Source: Phycisphaerales bacterium (GTDB lineage Bacteria; Planctomycetota; UBA1135; UBA2386). From it: DNA of 54,367 nt. The notes beneath the pieces are model-generated. The model saw only the letters and a program-made list of their open reading frames with translations. It searched no databases and was not told where the DNA came from. The position numbers were made by a program, and so were the translations under genes. The stretch is from assembly GCA_020247305.1 (NCBI GenBank), contig JADCJE010000142.1:1-54367 (forward strand), written 5' to 3'. Within the stretch, counting starts at the first letter, position 1, and each line of letters opens with the position of its first letter. Below, piece after piece: positions 20,918 through 30,261 of this stretch.

Positions 20918-21592
20918 ATGACCGCGTCGACCGAACCCACGCGCCTGGGCCGCTTCGCGCATGGCGCTGCCGCGACCGTCGGCGGCTTCGCCGTGGCGCT
21001 CGCGTGCTTCCTCGTGCTGCCGCTGCTGGAGGCGATCTCCGCGACCGAACCCGCCGATCTCGTCGTCAGTGGCATGGAGACGACGGCTCTGCCGCCGCCG
21101 CCGCCGCCGCCCGAGCCGGAGCAGGAGGAGGACAAGCCGCAGGAGGACCAGCCGCCGCCACCGTCGCTCGCCGACGAGGCGCCGCCGCTCGACCTGTCGC
21201 AGATGGAGCTCGCGCTGAACCCCGGCATGGGCGGCATGGACGGCGCCGGCGACTTCGCCGTGAAGATCGCCGGCGTCGGCGGCGCCGGCGGCGGCGACAA
21301 GGGCGTCGACGAGCTGTTCTCGCTCGCCGACCTCGACCAGAAGCCTCGCCCCGTGTTCCAGCAGCAGCCGACGCTGACCGCGCTGCTCAAGAAGAAGCTG
21401 CCCGCCAACGTCGTCGTGGTGTTCACCGTCGACCAGCAGGGCCGCGTCGAGAATCCGGTCGTGCAGAGCGCCAGCGACCCGGCGTTCGAGCAGCCCGTGC
21501 TCGCCGCGATCAAGCAATGGAAGTTCGAGCCCGGCAAGCGCGGCGGCAAGGCCGTCCGCTTCCGGATGCGCCAACCGTTCTCGTTCCAGTAG
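20918..21592 (+). CDS. tonB: Energy transducer TonB
   Basis: 224 residues. An N-terminal cytoplasmic tail and single membrane anchor (about 22-42) come first. The Pro/Glu-rich periplasmic spacer at about 58-80 includes a run of seven prolines (PPPPPPPEPEQEEDK). After a Gly-rich stretch, the C-terminal TonB domain from about 150 has VVVVFTVDQQGRVENPVVQS and AAIKQWKFEPGKRGG. It spans the periplasm and passes energy from ExbB/ExbD to the TonB box of the receptor. The start is four bases after the exbD stop. The GCC-repeat-like DNA here simply encodes the proline run. Confidence 0.93.
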   Translation: MTASTEPTRLGRFAHGAAATVGGFAVALACFLVLPLLEAISATEPADLVVSGMETTALPPPPPPPEPEQEEDKPQEDQPPPPSLADEAPPLDLSQMELALNPGMGGMDGAGDFAVKIAGVGGAGGGDKGVDELFSLADLDQKPRPVFQQQPTLTALLKKKLPANVVVVFTVDQQGRVENPVVQSASDPAFEQPVLAAIKQWKFEPGKRGGKAVRFRMRQPFSFQ

Positions 21593-21600
21593 GCATCCCC

Positions 21601-23079
21601 ATGTCGTTCCGCACCCGCACCCTGTTCCTCACCGTGTCGCTGCTCGGCGCCGCCGCCGCGTCCGCGCAGGAGGCGGCCGCGCCGCAGGCGCCGGCGAAGG
21701 CCGCTGTCGCGCCGCCCGCGCCTGTCGCCCCCGCTGCGCCGGCGGAGGCGCCGCAGACGCCCGATGGCGAGCGCCTGTTCGCGTTCTGGCGCGCGCCGGA
21801 CTTCCAGCAGCGCTTCGCCGACAGCCTTGTCGCCGAGAGCGACTTCGAGCCCAAGGTCGGCGGCAACGAGCGCGAACTGCTGCTGGAGATCGCCGACGGG
21901 CTCGGCAAGGCGCCGGCCGAGGGCATGGTCGAGGCCCAGGACCGCGCCATCGAGAAGCTGCTGAAGCGCACCGACAAGGGCAGCGGCGCCACGCAGTCGT
22001 TCATGCTCGGTTCGCTGCTGTTCCAGCGCGAGCGGCTGGTCGAGGCCGCCGGCTTCTACGAGCAGGCGGTTGGCAAGCACACGACGTTCCGTCGCGCCTG
22101 GAAGAACCTGTCGCTCGTCCACATGCGCCTGGGCAACTTCAAGGACGCGCAGCGCGCGCTGACGAAGACCATCCAGCTCGGCGGTGGCGACGGCCTGACC
22201 TTCGGCCTGCTCGGCTTCGCGCTCGGCGGGACGGACGACCAGATCGGCGCCGAGTCCGCCTACCGCATGGCGTCGATGCTCGACCCGACGGTGCTCGACT
22301 ACCGCATGGGGCTCGCGCGCGCGCTGTTCAAGCAGCGCCGTTTCGCCGAGGCGGCGACGCTGGCCGGCACCCTCGTCGCGCAGTACCCCGACCGCGGCGA
22401 CCTGTGGATGCTGCAGGCCAACGCCTACGCCGGCATGAACGAGCTGAAGAAGGCGGCCGAGAACCTCGAACTGGTCGACCGGCTCGGCCAGTCGACCGCC
22501 GAGAGCCTGCACCTGCTCGGCGACATCTACACCAACGACGAACTGACCGATCTCGCCGCCAGCGCGTACCTGCGCGCCATCGCCAAGGATGGCAAGGGCG
22601 ACGTCGGCCGCGCGATGCGCGCCGCCAAGGCGCTCGCCGCGCGCGCCGCGCACGGCGAGTGCGAGCAGGTGCTCGGCGCGATCGACAAGGCGTTCGGCGC
22701 GAAGATGGACGACGGCGCCAAGAAGGACGCGCTCAAACTGCGCGCCCGCATCGCCGTGGCGCGCGGCGCCGGCGAGGAGGAGGCTCGCATCCTGGAGCAG
22801 ACGGTGGCGCTCGACCCGCTCGACGGCGAGGCGCTGATCCTGCTCGGTCAGTTCCACGCCAGGAACGGCAAGCCGGACCTCGCGATCCTGCAGTACGAGC
22901 GCGCCGCCGGCGTGCCGGCCTTCGAGGCCGACGCCAAGGTCCGCCACGCCCAGTTGCTCGTCGGGCAGGCGCGCTACGCCGAGGCGCTGCCGCTGCTGCG
23001 CCGTGCGCAGCAGGTCAAGCCGCGCGAGACCGTGCAGCAGTTCCTCGACCAGGTCGAGCGCGTCGCGCAGGGCAAGTGA
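21601..23079 (+). CDS. Secreted TPR-repeat protein, last gene of the TonB operon
   Basis: 492 residues. Signal peptide about 1-22 (LLGAAAASAQ), then an Ala/Pro-rich linker to about 55. The rest is TPR-like helical hairpins, for example FMLGSLLFQRERLVEAAGFYEQAV, AWKNLSLVHMRLGNFKDAQRAL and ALILLGQFHARNGKPDLAILQYE. A TPR protein is the standard last member of TonB2/TtpC clusters. This placement, eight bases after the tonB stop, supports a role as a periplasmic scaffold for the system. Its precise function is unknown. A strong hairpin follows the stop. Confidence 0.87.
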   Translation: MSFRTRTLFLTVSLLGAAAASAQEAAAPQAPAKAAVAPPAPVAPAAPAEAPQTPDGERLFAFWRAPDFQQRFADSLVAESDFEPKVGGNERELLLEIADGLGKAPAEGMVEAQDRAIEKLLKRTDKGSGATQSFMLGSLLFQRERLVEAAGFYEQAVGKHTTFRRAWKNLSLVHMRLGNFKDAQRALTKTIQLGGGDGLTFGLLGFALGGTDDQIGAESAYRMASMLDPTVLDYRMGLARALFKQRRFAEAATLAGTLVAQYPDRGDLWMLQANAYAGMNELKKAAENLELVDRLGQSTAESLHLLGDIYTNDELTDLAASAYLRAIAKDGKGDVGRAMRAAKALAARAAHGECEQVLGAIDKAFGAKMDDGAKKDALKLRARIAVARGAGEEEARILEQTVALDPLDGEALILLGQFHARNGKPDLAILQYERAAGVPAFEADAKVRHAQLLVGQARYAEALPLLRRAQQVKPRETVQQFLDQVERVAQGK

Positions 23080-23095
23080 GCCCGCGCAGGCGGCC

Positions 23096-23130
23096 CCGGT
23101 CCGCGGCGCGCGCCGGCGCGCCGCGACCGG
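23096..23130. terminator. Bidirectional terminator hairpin
   Basis: A 15-bp stem with one bulged C (23096-23111 with 23116-23130) and a GCCG loop, placed 16 bp after the TPR gene stop and 12 bp before the stop of the converging acyl-CoA dehydrogenase gene. It can end transcripts from both sides, although neither strand has a T-tract. Confidence 0.55.
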
Positions 23131-23142
23131 CCGGGTCGCCGT

Positions 23143-24327
23143 TCACGCCTGCCGCAGCGGGCGGACGATCAGGTCCTTGAGCGCGAAGTTGCTGCCTTCG
23201 CCGACCCGCGTCACGAACAGGTCGTTGTGGTGGCGGATCAGCCCGAACTCGTCGAAGCACGCCACGCCGCCGCAGATCTCCATCGCCAGCACGATCAGGT
23301 CGCTGGCGCGTCGGCTGCACTCGACCTTGATCTTCGCCGCCTGCTCGCGCGACAGCGTGCCGGCCTCGTACAGGCGGCACAGGTGCAGCAGCCACGTCAG
23401 CCCGCTCTCGAGCGCGATGTCCATGTCGACGATGACGTCCTGGACGCGCTGGAAGCGGCCGATCGGCTTGTCGTCGAACTGGATGCGTTCCTCGGCGTAG
23501 ACGCGGCACTTGTCGAGCGCGAAGGCGAGCGAGCCCAGCGCCAGCGAGGCGATGAACAGGCGGCCGCCGTTGAGCGTCGTGACCATCACCTTGAAGCCGT
23601 CGTTCTCCGCGCCCAGGATCGCGTCGTGGGGGACCTCGACGTTCTCCAGCATGATCGAGCCGGTCGAGGACTGCTCCCAGACCTTCTTGCCCTGCATCTC
23701 CTGGTAGAAGACGCCCTTCTGGTCCATCGGCACGATGAAGCAGGTCGAGCGCTTGCCGTTCGGGCCGGTCGGGTTGGTCAGCGCGTGCACGACGACGTGG
23801 CTCGCCCAGCGGGCGTTGGTCGACCAGCACTTCTCGCCGTTGAGCACCCAGCGGTCGCCCTTCTTGACGGCGGTGACCTGCGGGTTGGCGGCGTCGCTGC
23901 CGCGGCCGGGCTCCGACAGCCCGAACACGAACATGCGCTCACCCTTGGCCAGCGCCGGCAGGTGCGCCTGCTTCTGCGCCTCGGTGCCGCACAGCTGCAG
24001 GGGCTTCGCGCCGAGCGAGATCGCCGCTCCCGGGGTGATGGCGACGGCCTGGCTGTGGTAGGCCAGCGCCAGGCCCATCAGCACGAGGTCGGTGTGGTCG
24101 CCGCCCTGGCCGCCGTAGGCCTCGGCGATCGGCAGGCCGAACAGGCCCATGTCGCCCATCGCCTTGATGCAGCTGTCCGGCACCAGCGAATGGCTGCGCT
24201 CCCAGTGCAGCAGGTGCGGGGCGATCTCGCTGTCGCCGAAGTCGCGGACGGCCTCGTAGAAGGCCATCTTCTCCGCTGGGATCAGGTCCTTGAGGTAGCT
24301 GTCGATGCGCCGTGCCATATGGGGCAA
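23143..24327 (-). CDS. Acyl-CoA dehydrogenase
   Basis: 394 residues; ATG at 24318 (MARRIDSYL) is a plausible start three codons later. The protein has the full acyl-CoA dehydrogenase fold. The N-terminal helical domain has FGLPIAEAYGGQGGDHTD, and the beta-barrel middle contains GLSEPGRGSDAANPQ and GEKCWSTNARWASH, which touch FAD and substrate. The C-terminal helical domain has ECSRRASDLIVLAMEICGG and the active-site Glu377 in RVGEGSN. It oxidises an acyl-CoA to the 2,3-enoyl-CoA, passing electrons to ETF. The chain-length or branched specificity cannot be read from sequence. It stands alone on the minus strand, converging on the TonB operon. Confidence 0.93.
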   Translation of the reverse strand: MPHMARRIDSYLKDLIPAEKMAFYEAVRDFGDSEIAPHLLHWERSHSLVPDSCIKAMGDMGLFGLPIAEAYGGQGGDHTDLVLMGLALAYHSQAVAITPGAAISLGAKPLQLCGTEAQKQAHLPALAKGERMFVFGLSEPGRGSDAANPQVTAVKKGDRWVLNGEKCWSTNARWASHVVVHALTNPTGPNGKRSTCFIVPMDQKGVFYQEMQGKKVWEQSSTGSIMLENVEVPHDAILGAENDGFKVMVTTLNGGRLFIASLALGSLAFALDKCRVYAEERIQFDDKPIGRFQRVQDVIVDMDIALESGLTWLLHLCRLYEAGTLSREQAAKIKVECSRRASDLIVLAMEICGGVACFDEFGLIRHHNDLFVTRVGEGSNFALKDLIVRPLRQA

Positions 24328-24373
24328 ACAGCGTAGCGACCGGCCGCGCGCGAGGCGACGCCGCGCTGCGGCT

Positions 24374-26440
24374 TCAGCGGATGTCGGACGGGGCGTCGGC
24401 CGGCGCGCCCACCGGGGTCGCCGGCGCTTGCGGCGCAGCGAGGAACAACTCGGCGCCGCGGTGGCCCGGCTCGATCTCCAGCACGCGCTGAAAGGCCGTC
24501 TTGGCCTCGTCGCGGCGCGCCGAGAAGTGCAAATTGTATCCCTTCACGAAGTGCGCCTGGGCGTCGTACGGCGCGCGCTCCAGGTAGGCCTCGAGCGCCT
24601 GCATCTGCGCGTAGAACGTCTTCACGTCGCGATAGAAGGTCCGCTTGTCGGTTGCGGCGGACGCCATCGCGGGATCGAGCCGCAGCGCCTCGCCGACCAG
24701 GAACGCTGCGTAGTGGTAGTCGCCGTCGGCGAACACCGCGTCGGCGAGTACGAGGTGCACCGAAGCGTCGTCCGGGACCTGGGAACGCGCCTTGCCGTAC
24801 GCCTCCGCGGCGGCGCGGAAGCGATCGTCGCGGAAGTAGAAGTCGCCGAGTTCGACGTACTTCTGCGCGAGGCTGCGCGCGCGTTCCTCGGCGCCTGCAC
24901 CTTCCTCGCGCACGACGACCGCGCCGGGCGCGCCGCCGGCGGCGACGATCGTGCTCTGCACGACGGGCGCTGCCGGCGCCGGGGCGCTGACGACGTTCTG
25001 GTTCACCACGACCGTGCTCGGCACGTACACGGTGTTCGGCACGTAGAGATAGGTCGGGCAGTACACGTTCGTCGGGTACCACCAGTAGCTCGCCGGGTAG
25101 CAGGGCTGCGACCAGCCGCACCAGAAGGCGTCGTTGTAGCAGCCGTACCAGTACGCCGAGCGCCAGCACCAGATCGGCTGCCACAGCGACACGTGCCAAC
25201 TGAACGCGCCGCCGTACCAGCCGAACGACCAGCCCGGATTGACGCACCACGGGCTCCACGCGGCGACGCCAAAGCGCGGCCACGGGTTCCAGTAGTCGCA
25301 CCACAGCGCGCGGTGGTGGCGGCTCGCGAAGCTGGCGTGGTGGCCGTAGCCGGTCGCGGATGCGTACGAAGGCCGGGCGGCGCTGCGGAAGGCTGCTGGC
25401 GTGGTGCTGGCGAGCGACGTCGAACGCGGCGGCGACAGGCGCGGCGCGACGGCGGGGACGACGTCGGCCGGACGGAACGCTGACGGCCGGGTCGTCGGCA
25501 TGGCCGACGCACGGCCCGCGCTGGCGGCGCCGGCGACCACCGCGGGGCGGTTGGCGGTGGCCGAGGGCTGCGCCGGGCGGCCCGCGATCGGCGTGTCGCG
25601 CCGCGGTTCGCGCGGTTGCAGGCTCGGCCGCGCCGCGTCGGCGGCGGGGGCCGGTCGACTGGCGGGTCGCACGGGTTCGTAGCGATCGCGCGCGATCGGC
25701 GTCGTCGTCCGCGCCGGGGCGGCCTGGCCGGTTCCGGGCCACGGTGCGCGGGTCGCCGTCGGCGCCGCCGCCGACGGGACCCTGGACGGGATCGTCGGCT
25801 GGTAGCGCGTCGACGCCCCTGGGGTGTTGATCGGCCGTGCGATGGTGCCGCCGCCCGGCGTGCCCGGCCGCGCCGTCGTCACGCTCGTGCTCGGCGGCTG
25901 CGACGGCCGCGCGAACGCGCCGCTCGGACGGGTCGACGGCGTCGTGGTCGGCCGCGCGATCGTGCCGCCGGCCGCTGACGGCAACGGCCGCGCCGACGTT
26001 GCGTCATTGCCCCAACTGGGTGCGGGCCGGGGGCTAGGCGCCGGCGCTGCGTTCGGCAGCGGTTGCCGTCCGCTCGGAGCCGGCCGCTGGCCCAGGCCGG
26101 AGTTCGAGGGCGTCTGGTACGACGGCCGCGGCGCGGGCGCTGGCGCCTGCCGCGGACTCGGCGACGGGTTCTGGAATGACGGCCGCGGCGCGGGCGCTGG
26201 CGCCTGCCGCGGACTCGGCGACGGATTCTGGAACGACGGCCGCGGCGCGGGTGCTGGCGCCTGCCGCGGACTTGGCGATGGATTCTGGAACGACGGCCGC
26301 GGCGCGGGTGCGGAAGCCGGAGCGCTGCGGCCGGACGCGCCCGGCGAAGGCTGGCCGGTTTGGCCACCGCGCTGGGCAGCGAGCGGAACGGCGAATGCCA
26401 CGAGCAGGGCGGCGAACAGCAGACGCGTCGGGTGGGCCAT
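24374..26440 (-). CDS. Secreted Pro/Arg-rich repeat protein with aromatic-rich middle and C-terminal TPR region
   Basis: 688 residues from MAHPTRLLFAALLVA, with a signal peptide to about 23 (PLAAQ). Then comes a low-complexity Pro/Ala/Arg/Ser region to about 330. It includes three full 19-residue repeats (PSFQNPSPSPRQAPAPAPR) from tandem 57-bp DNA units. Residues about 370-470 are strikingly rich in Trp, Tyr, Cys and His (WNPWPRF, WCGWSQPCYP, YWWYPTNVYCP). The C-terminal ~190 residues are TPR-like helices (KYVELGDFYFRDDRFRAAAEAY, AHFVKGYNLHFSARRDEAKTAF). I do not recognise the family as a whole. The first part resembles a wall or polymer-interacting stalk. Exported, function unknown. Confidence 0.78.
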   Translation of the reverse strand: MAHPTRLLFAALLVAFAVPLAAQRGGQTGQPSPGASGRSAPASAPAPRPSFQNPSPSPRQAPAPAPRPSFQNPSPSPRQAPAPAPRPSFQNPSPSPRQAPAPAPRPSYQTPSNSGLGQRPAPSGRQPLPNAAPAPSPRPAPSWGNDATSARPLPSAAGGTIARPTTTPSTRPSGAFARPSQPPSTSVTTARPGTPGGGTIARPINTPGASTRYQPTIPSRVPSAAAPTATRAPWPGTGQAAPARTTTPIARDRYEPVRPASRPAPAADAARPSLQPREPRRDTPIAGRPAQPSATANRPAVVAGAASAGRASAMPTTRPSAFRPADVVPAVAPRLSPPRSTSLASTTPAAFRSAARPSYASATGYGHHASFASRHHRALWCDYWNPWPRFGVAAWSPWCVNPGWSFGWYGGAFSWHVSLWQPIWCWRSAYWYGCYNDAFWCGWSQPCYPASYWWYPTNVYCPTYLYVPNTVYVPSTVVVNQNVVSAPAPAAPVVQSTIVAAGGAPGAVVVREEGAGAEERARSLAQKYVELGDFYFRDDRFRAAAEAYGKARSQVPDDASVHLVLADAVFADGDYHYAAFLVGEALRLDPAMASAATDKRTFYRDVKTFYAQMQALEAYLERAPYDAQAHFVKGYNLHFSARRDEAKTAFQRVLEIEPGHRGAELFLAAPQAPATPVGAPADAPSDIR
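26121..26310 (-). repeat. 57-bp tandem repeat inside the Pro-rich protein gene
   Basis: Three full units begin at 26121, 26178 and 26235, and a partial fourth at 26292. The 57-bp period keeps the reading frame and encodes 19 residues. Copies differ at only a few, mostly silent, positions, which suggests recent expansion or selection on the protein sequence. Confidence 0.9.
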
Positions 26441-26664
26441 GGGGGTGGTCGGGCGGCGTTGCCGCCGCGCACGCAAGAAGGATACCGAGCGCAAGGTCGG
26501 CGGGGGCGGTGCGCGCCGTCGCCGCAATCCCAGGTGGAGAGGCCGCCTCCGGCGGCGCCCGGCGACGTTTGCAGGACTGTGCCCGCGCCGCGCGCCGCCG
26601 GTTGTCCTGGCGCCGGGACAGGCCGCCGCGGGCGCAGCCGCCCGCGCCATGGCACCATGGCGGC

Positions 26665-27249
26665 ATGCGGTTCGTCCTGTCCGTCTTTGTCCGCGGCCTC
26701 GTCGCGGTCCTGCCGTTGGCCCTGACCGGCTACCTCGCCTACGCCGCCGTCGTCGGCTGTGAGACGATGCTGCGCAATCTGGTGCTGCTGTTCGTGCCGG
26801 ATGAGCGCTACGTGCCGGGCATGGGCTTCGCCATGTCCGTGGTCCTGCTGCTGCTGGCGGGCCTCGGCATGTACTCGTTCGTCGTGCGCGCCGTCTACCG
26901 CAGCCTGACCGGCATCGTCGAGCGCATCCCGGTGGTCAAGTCGGTGTACGGCATGATCACCGACGTCATGCGGTTGTTCGGCGACAGCGCCAACAAGCCG
27001 TTCCGCCGCGTCGTGCTGGTGGCGGTGCGCGACGGCGTCGAGCAGCTGGGGTTCCTGACCAAGGACGGCTTTAGCGACCATCCCGACATCGGCGCGGACA
27101 AAGTGGCCGTGTACCTGCCGATGAGCTACCAGCTCGGCGGCTTCACCATGATCGTGCCGAAGGACCGCGTGCGCGACGTGGCGATGTCCGCGGAGGAAGC
27201 GCTGCGCTTCTGCGTCACGGCGGGCGTGACGAAGACGGTGCGAGCTTGA
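26665..27249 (+). CDS. DUF502 family membrane protein
   Basis: 194 residues. There are two membrane segments, about 5-28 and 52-75, and then the conserved cytoplasmic or periplasmic part containing GIVERIPVVKSVYGMITDV, VVLVAVRDGVEQLGFLT and VYLPMSYQLGGFTMIVPKDRV. These are the DUF502 hallmarks: the IP..K.IY.. motif and a V(F/Y)LP.....G....V pattern. The family is widespread in bacteria and some plants, with no settled biochemical role. The start is fixed by the first membrane helix; no good alternative lies downstream. Divergent from the repeat-protein gene, with 224 bp between them. Confidence 0.88.
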   Translation: MRFVLSVFVRGLVAVLPLALTGYLAYAAVVGCETMLRNLVLLFVPDERYVPGMGFAMSVVLLLLAGLGMYSFVVRAVYRSLTGIVERIPVVKSVYGMITDVMRLFGDSANKPFRRVVLVAVRDGVEQLGFLTKDGFSDHPDIGADKVAVYLPMSYQLGGFTMIVPKDRVRDVAMSAEEALRFCVTAGVTKTVRA

Positions 27250-27311
27250 GGCCGCGCGACCGGGAGTCGGGGCTGGACCTGCGCCGTCGATCCGTAAGAT
27301 CCTCGCCCCGC

Positions 27312-30242
27312 ATGCGGACCTTCTACGCCGCCGTCGTTCCCGCTCTCCTGGTCGCCGCCGCCGTCCCCGCGCAGGACAAGCCGCGCGGCATGGACTACGG
27401 CCCGACGTTGATGACCACCTTCGAGGGCGGCGGCCTGACCGGCACGACGCACAAGGGGCTCGTGGTCAAGCTCGGCGACGACGGCGCGGTCGCCTTCGAC
27501 ACCGAACTGCTGCGCGTCGCCGCCGCGTGGACCGACGGCTGGCTGCGCCTGCGCGGCACCGCGTACGACGGCTCGCACGGGCCGATGCCGGCGCTGCGCG
27601 GCAAGAAGGTGTTCGAGACGCGGCAGGCGCCGGGATGGGCCAGCGGCGGCGACCTCGCCGACCCGCGCGCCATCCCGCACGGTCCGCTGCCGCGCAGCTG
27701 GGGCCAGTACCGCGGCATGTGGCTGCACGGCGACACCGCCGTCGTCGGCTACCGCGTCGGTGACATGGACGTGCGCGAGGCCTACGGCTTCGCGGACCTC
27801 GGCGGCGTGCGCGGCGTCGCGCGCACGCTCGAACTCGGCCCGAGCAAGGTGGCGCAGACGCTTGTCGTGCTCGACGGCCCCGACGGCGCGGCCGCCGGCG
27901 CGCCGGCTGCGGGCCAACTCGCCGTCGTGCAGTGGCAGCCGCAGGTCGATGACCTCGTCGAACTGGCGGCGACGCCGGCCGGCTGGTCGGCGCTGCCGAT
28001 GGGCGGTCCGGCGGCCGACGACTACCTGGACAGTGCCAGCGGCACGGGCGCGACGGTCGCGTTCGTCCCGGGCTTCGCCGTCGCGCATGGCGCCAAGGCG
28101 CCCGCCGACGGCGAGGGGTGGGCGAGTGAGCAGATGGCGCTGCCGCGCCTGCGCGACGGCGTCGCCGCCGCGAACGCCGACGACTGGCAGCGCAGCGTCT
28201 GGTTCGACAAGCGCAAGGTCGACGGCCAGGACACCGACGACGGCCGCTTCGTCGTCGACCTGCAGCGCGCGGTCGACGTCGCGCGCGTGTCGACGTTCAC
28301 GTGGCACGGCGCGTACCGCAGCATCCAGCAGTACGACCTCTACGCCAGCGCCGCGGACGCCGCGCCGGACGCGGCGGCGGCCGATCCGGCGGCCGCCGGC
28401 TGGTCGCTGCTCGCCACCGTCGACTCGGCGTCGCTCGGCCAGGGCGACAAACACGGCGTGTCGGTCGCCAAGAAGGGCGGGCTCGGCAGTTGGCGCCACC
28501 TGCTGTTCGTCGTGCGCAGCGGCAGCGCGTTCTTCTCCGAGATCGACGTCTTTGCCGATCGGTTCCGCGCCGCGGTCGACACCGCCGGCCGGCCGCAGCA
28601 GCACCTCGCGGCCGCCGTGCGCGGCGACGGCGCGGCGCTGGCCGTCGACGGCGGCCGCATCGTGCTGCAGGTGCCGCCGCACGCCGGCACGCTGCGGCTG
28701 CAAGTGACGCAGTGCGGCGGCGACGCCGCGGCGCTGGCGGCGGCGCTGCCGGCGCTGCAGGCCCCGCGCGCCGTCGCGCCGCTGCCGAACAAGCCCGCGC
28801 CCGCGCGCTGGACGCAGCCGGTGGTCACCAAGGGCTTCGTCGGCGAGGTCGACGGCGCGTTCGCCGTCGACACGATCACGATCCCGTTCGACAACCCGTA
28901 CGGCTCGCGCATGCGCACCGGCGCGTTCGACTTCCTGCCCGACGGCCGCGCGGCGGTGTCGACGTGGAACGGCGACGTGTGGCTGGTGTCAGGCATCGAC
29001 GGCGACCTCGACCGCATCGAGTGGCAGCGCTTTGCGACCGGCCTGTTCGATCCGCTCGGCCTCAAGGTCGTCGATGGCGCGATCTACGTGCACGGCCGCG
29101 ACGGCATCACGATCCTGCGCGACGAGAACGGCGACGGCGAAGCCGACTGCCACGAGAGCTTCAACAACCAGGTGTTCATCACGCCCGGCTTCCACGAGTT
29201 CGCGTTCGACCTGCAGACCGATGCCGAGGGCAACTTCTACTTCAGCAAGGGCGCGCCGGTGAACCCGGGCGGCCGCGGCTTCATGAAGATCGTGCCGCAC
29301 CACGGCGCGATCCTGAAGGTCAGCAAGGACGGCTCCCGCATCGACACGGTCGCCACCGGCCTGCGCGCGCCCAACGGCCTCGCGGTGTCGCCGGACGGCG
29401 TGATCACCTCGGGCGACAACGAGGGCACCTACATGCCGCGCTGCCGCCTCAACTGGATCACCAAGCCAGGCTTCTACGCCGGCGTCGCGCCGTGCGCGCA
29501 CCGCGACCCCGTGCCCGACCAGCCCGATCTGCCGCTGTGCTGGATGCCGATGGAGATCGACAACAGCAGCGGCGGGCAGGTGTGGGTCACCGGCAAGGGC
29601 TGGCCCGACCTGCAGGGCCGCCTGCTGCACCTGTCGTACGGCCAGTGCGCCGCCTACCTCGTGCTGAAGGAAGAGGTCGACGGCGTGGTTCAGGGCGGCG
29701 TCGTGCGCCTGCCGGCGAGCTTCTCGTCGAGCTGCATGCGCGGGCGCTACGGCCCCGACGGCCAGCTGTACGTCGTCGGCCTGCAGGGCTGGCAGACCAG
29801 CGCGGCCAAGGAGGGCGGCTTCCACCGCGTCCGCCGCACGGACAAGCCGCTCGGGCTGCCGACGGCGCTGCGCACGTGCGACAAGGGCGTCTACCTGACG
29901 TTCGCCGAGCCGCTCGACCCCGAGACCGCCGCCGACCCGGAGAGCTACGGCGTGCAGATCTGGGGCTACCTGTACTCGCCGAACTACGGTTCGCCGGAGC
30001 TGTCGCTGCTGCACCCCGAGCGCAAGGTCGAGCAGGGCAAGCCCAATCGCGACGACCTGAAGGTCACCGCGGCGACGCTCTCGGCCGACGGCACGCAGGT
30101 GTTCCTCGCGATCGACGGCATGCAGACGTGCCACCAGATGAAGGTCACGTGGGACGTCGACAGCAGGGATGGCCGCAACCTGCGCGGCGAACTGCACAAC
30201 TCGATCCACCGGTTGGCGAAGGACCCCGGCTTCGCCCGGTGA
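27312..30242 (+). CDS. Secreted DUF6797-like / beta-propeller (sorbosone-dehydrogenase-like) protein
   Basis: 976 residues. Signal peptide about 1-20 (AAAVPAQ). Residues about 25-270 resemble the DUF6797-type N-terminal domain found in planctomycete and verrucomicrobial proteins (MDYGPTLMTTFEG, AWTDGWLRLRGTAYDGSHGP, YRGMWLHGDTAVVGYRVGD). A middle beta-sandwich is followed, from about 510, by a beta-propeller with PDGRAAVSTWNGDVWLVSGID, ITILRDENGDGEADCHESFNN and GLRAPNGLAVSPDGVITSGDN, as in glucose/sorbosone dehydrogenases. The cytochrome gene starts 19 bp downstream, so electrons released by this protein could pass to it. Substrate and cofactor are unknown; the dehydrogenase idea is inference. 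Confidence 0.82.
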   Translation: MRTFYAAVVPALLVAAAVPAQDKPRGMDYGPTLMTTFEGGGLTGTTHKGLVVKLGDDGAVAFDTELLRVAAAWTDGWLRLRGTAYDGSHGPMPALRGKKVFETRQAPGWASGGDLADPRAIPHGPLPRSWGQYRGMWLHGDTAVVGYRVGDMDVREAYGFADLGGVRGVARTLELGPSKVAQTLVVLDGPDGAAAGAPAAGQLAVVQWQPQVDDLVELAATPAGWSALPMGGPAADDYLDSASGTGATVAFVPGFAVAHGAKAPADGEGWASEQMALPRLRDGVAAANADDWQRSVWFDKRKVDGQDTDDGRFVVDLQRAVDVARVSTFTWHGAYRSIQQYDLYASAADAAPDAAAADPAAAGWSLLATVDSASLGQGDKHGVSVAKKGGLGSWRHLLFVVRSGSAFFSEIDVFADRFRAAVDTAGRPQQHLAAAVRGDGAALAVDGGRIVLQVPPHAGTLRLQVTQCGGDAAALAAALPALQAPRAVAPLPNKPAPARWTQPVVTKGFVGEVDGAFAVDTITIPFDNPYGSRMRTGAFDFLPDGRAAVSTWNGDVWLVSGIDGDLDRIEWQRFATGLFDPLGLKVVDGAIYVHGRDGITILRDENGDGEADCHESFNNQVFITPGFHEFAFDLQTDAEGNFYFSKGAPVNPGGRGFMKIVPHHGAILKVSKDGSRIDTVATGLRAPNGLAVSPDGVITSGDNEGTYMPRCRLNWITKPGFYAGVAPCAHRDPVPDQPDLPLCWMPMEIDNSSGGQVWVTGKGWPDLQGRLLHLSYGQCAAYLVLKEEVDGVVQGGVVRLPASFSSSCMRGRYGPDGQLYVVGLQGWQTSAAKEGGFHRVRRTDKPLGLPTALRTCDKGVYLTFAEPLDPETAADPESYGVQIWGYLYSPNYGSPELSLLHPERKVEQGKPNRDDLKVTAATLSADGTQVFLAIDGMQTCHQMKVTWDVDSRDGRNLRGELHNSIHRLAKDPGFAR

Positions 30243-30261
30243 TCGGCGACGGAGAACCGCG

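Noticed and set aside
21096-21175. CCG-rich microsatellite-like runs
   Set aside because: They are the codons of the proline spacer of TonB, not an independent repeat.
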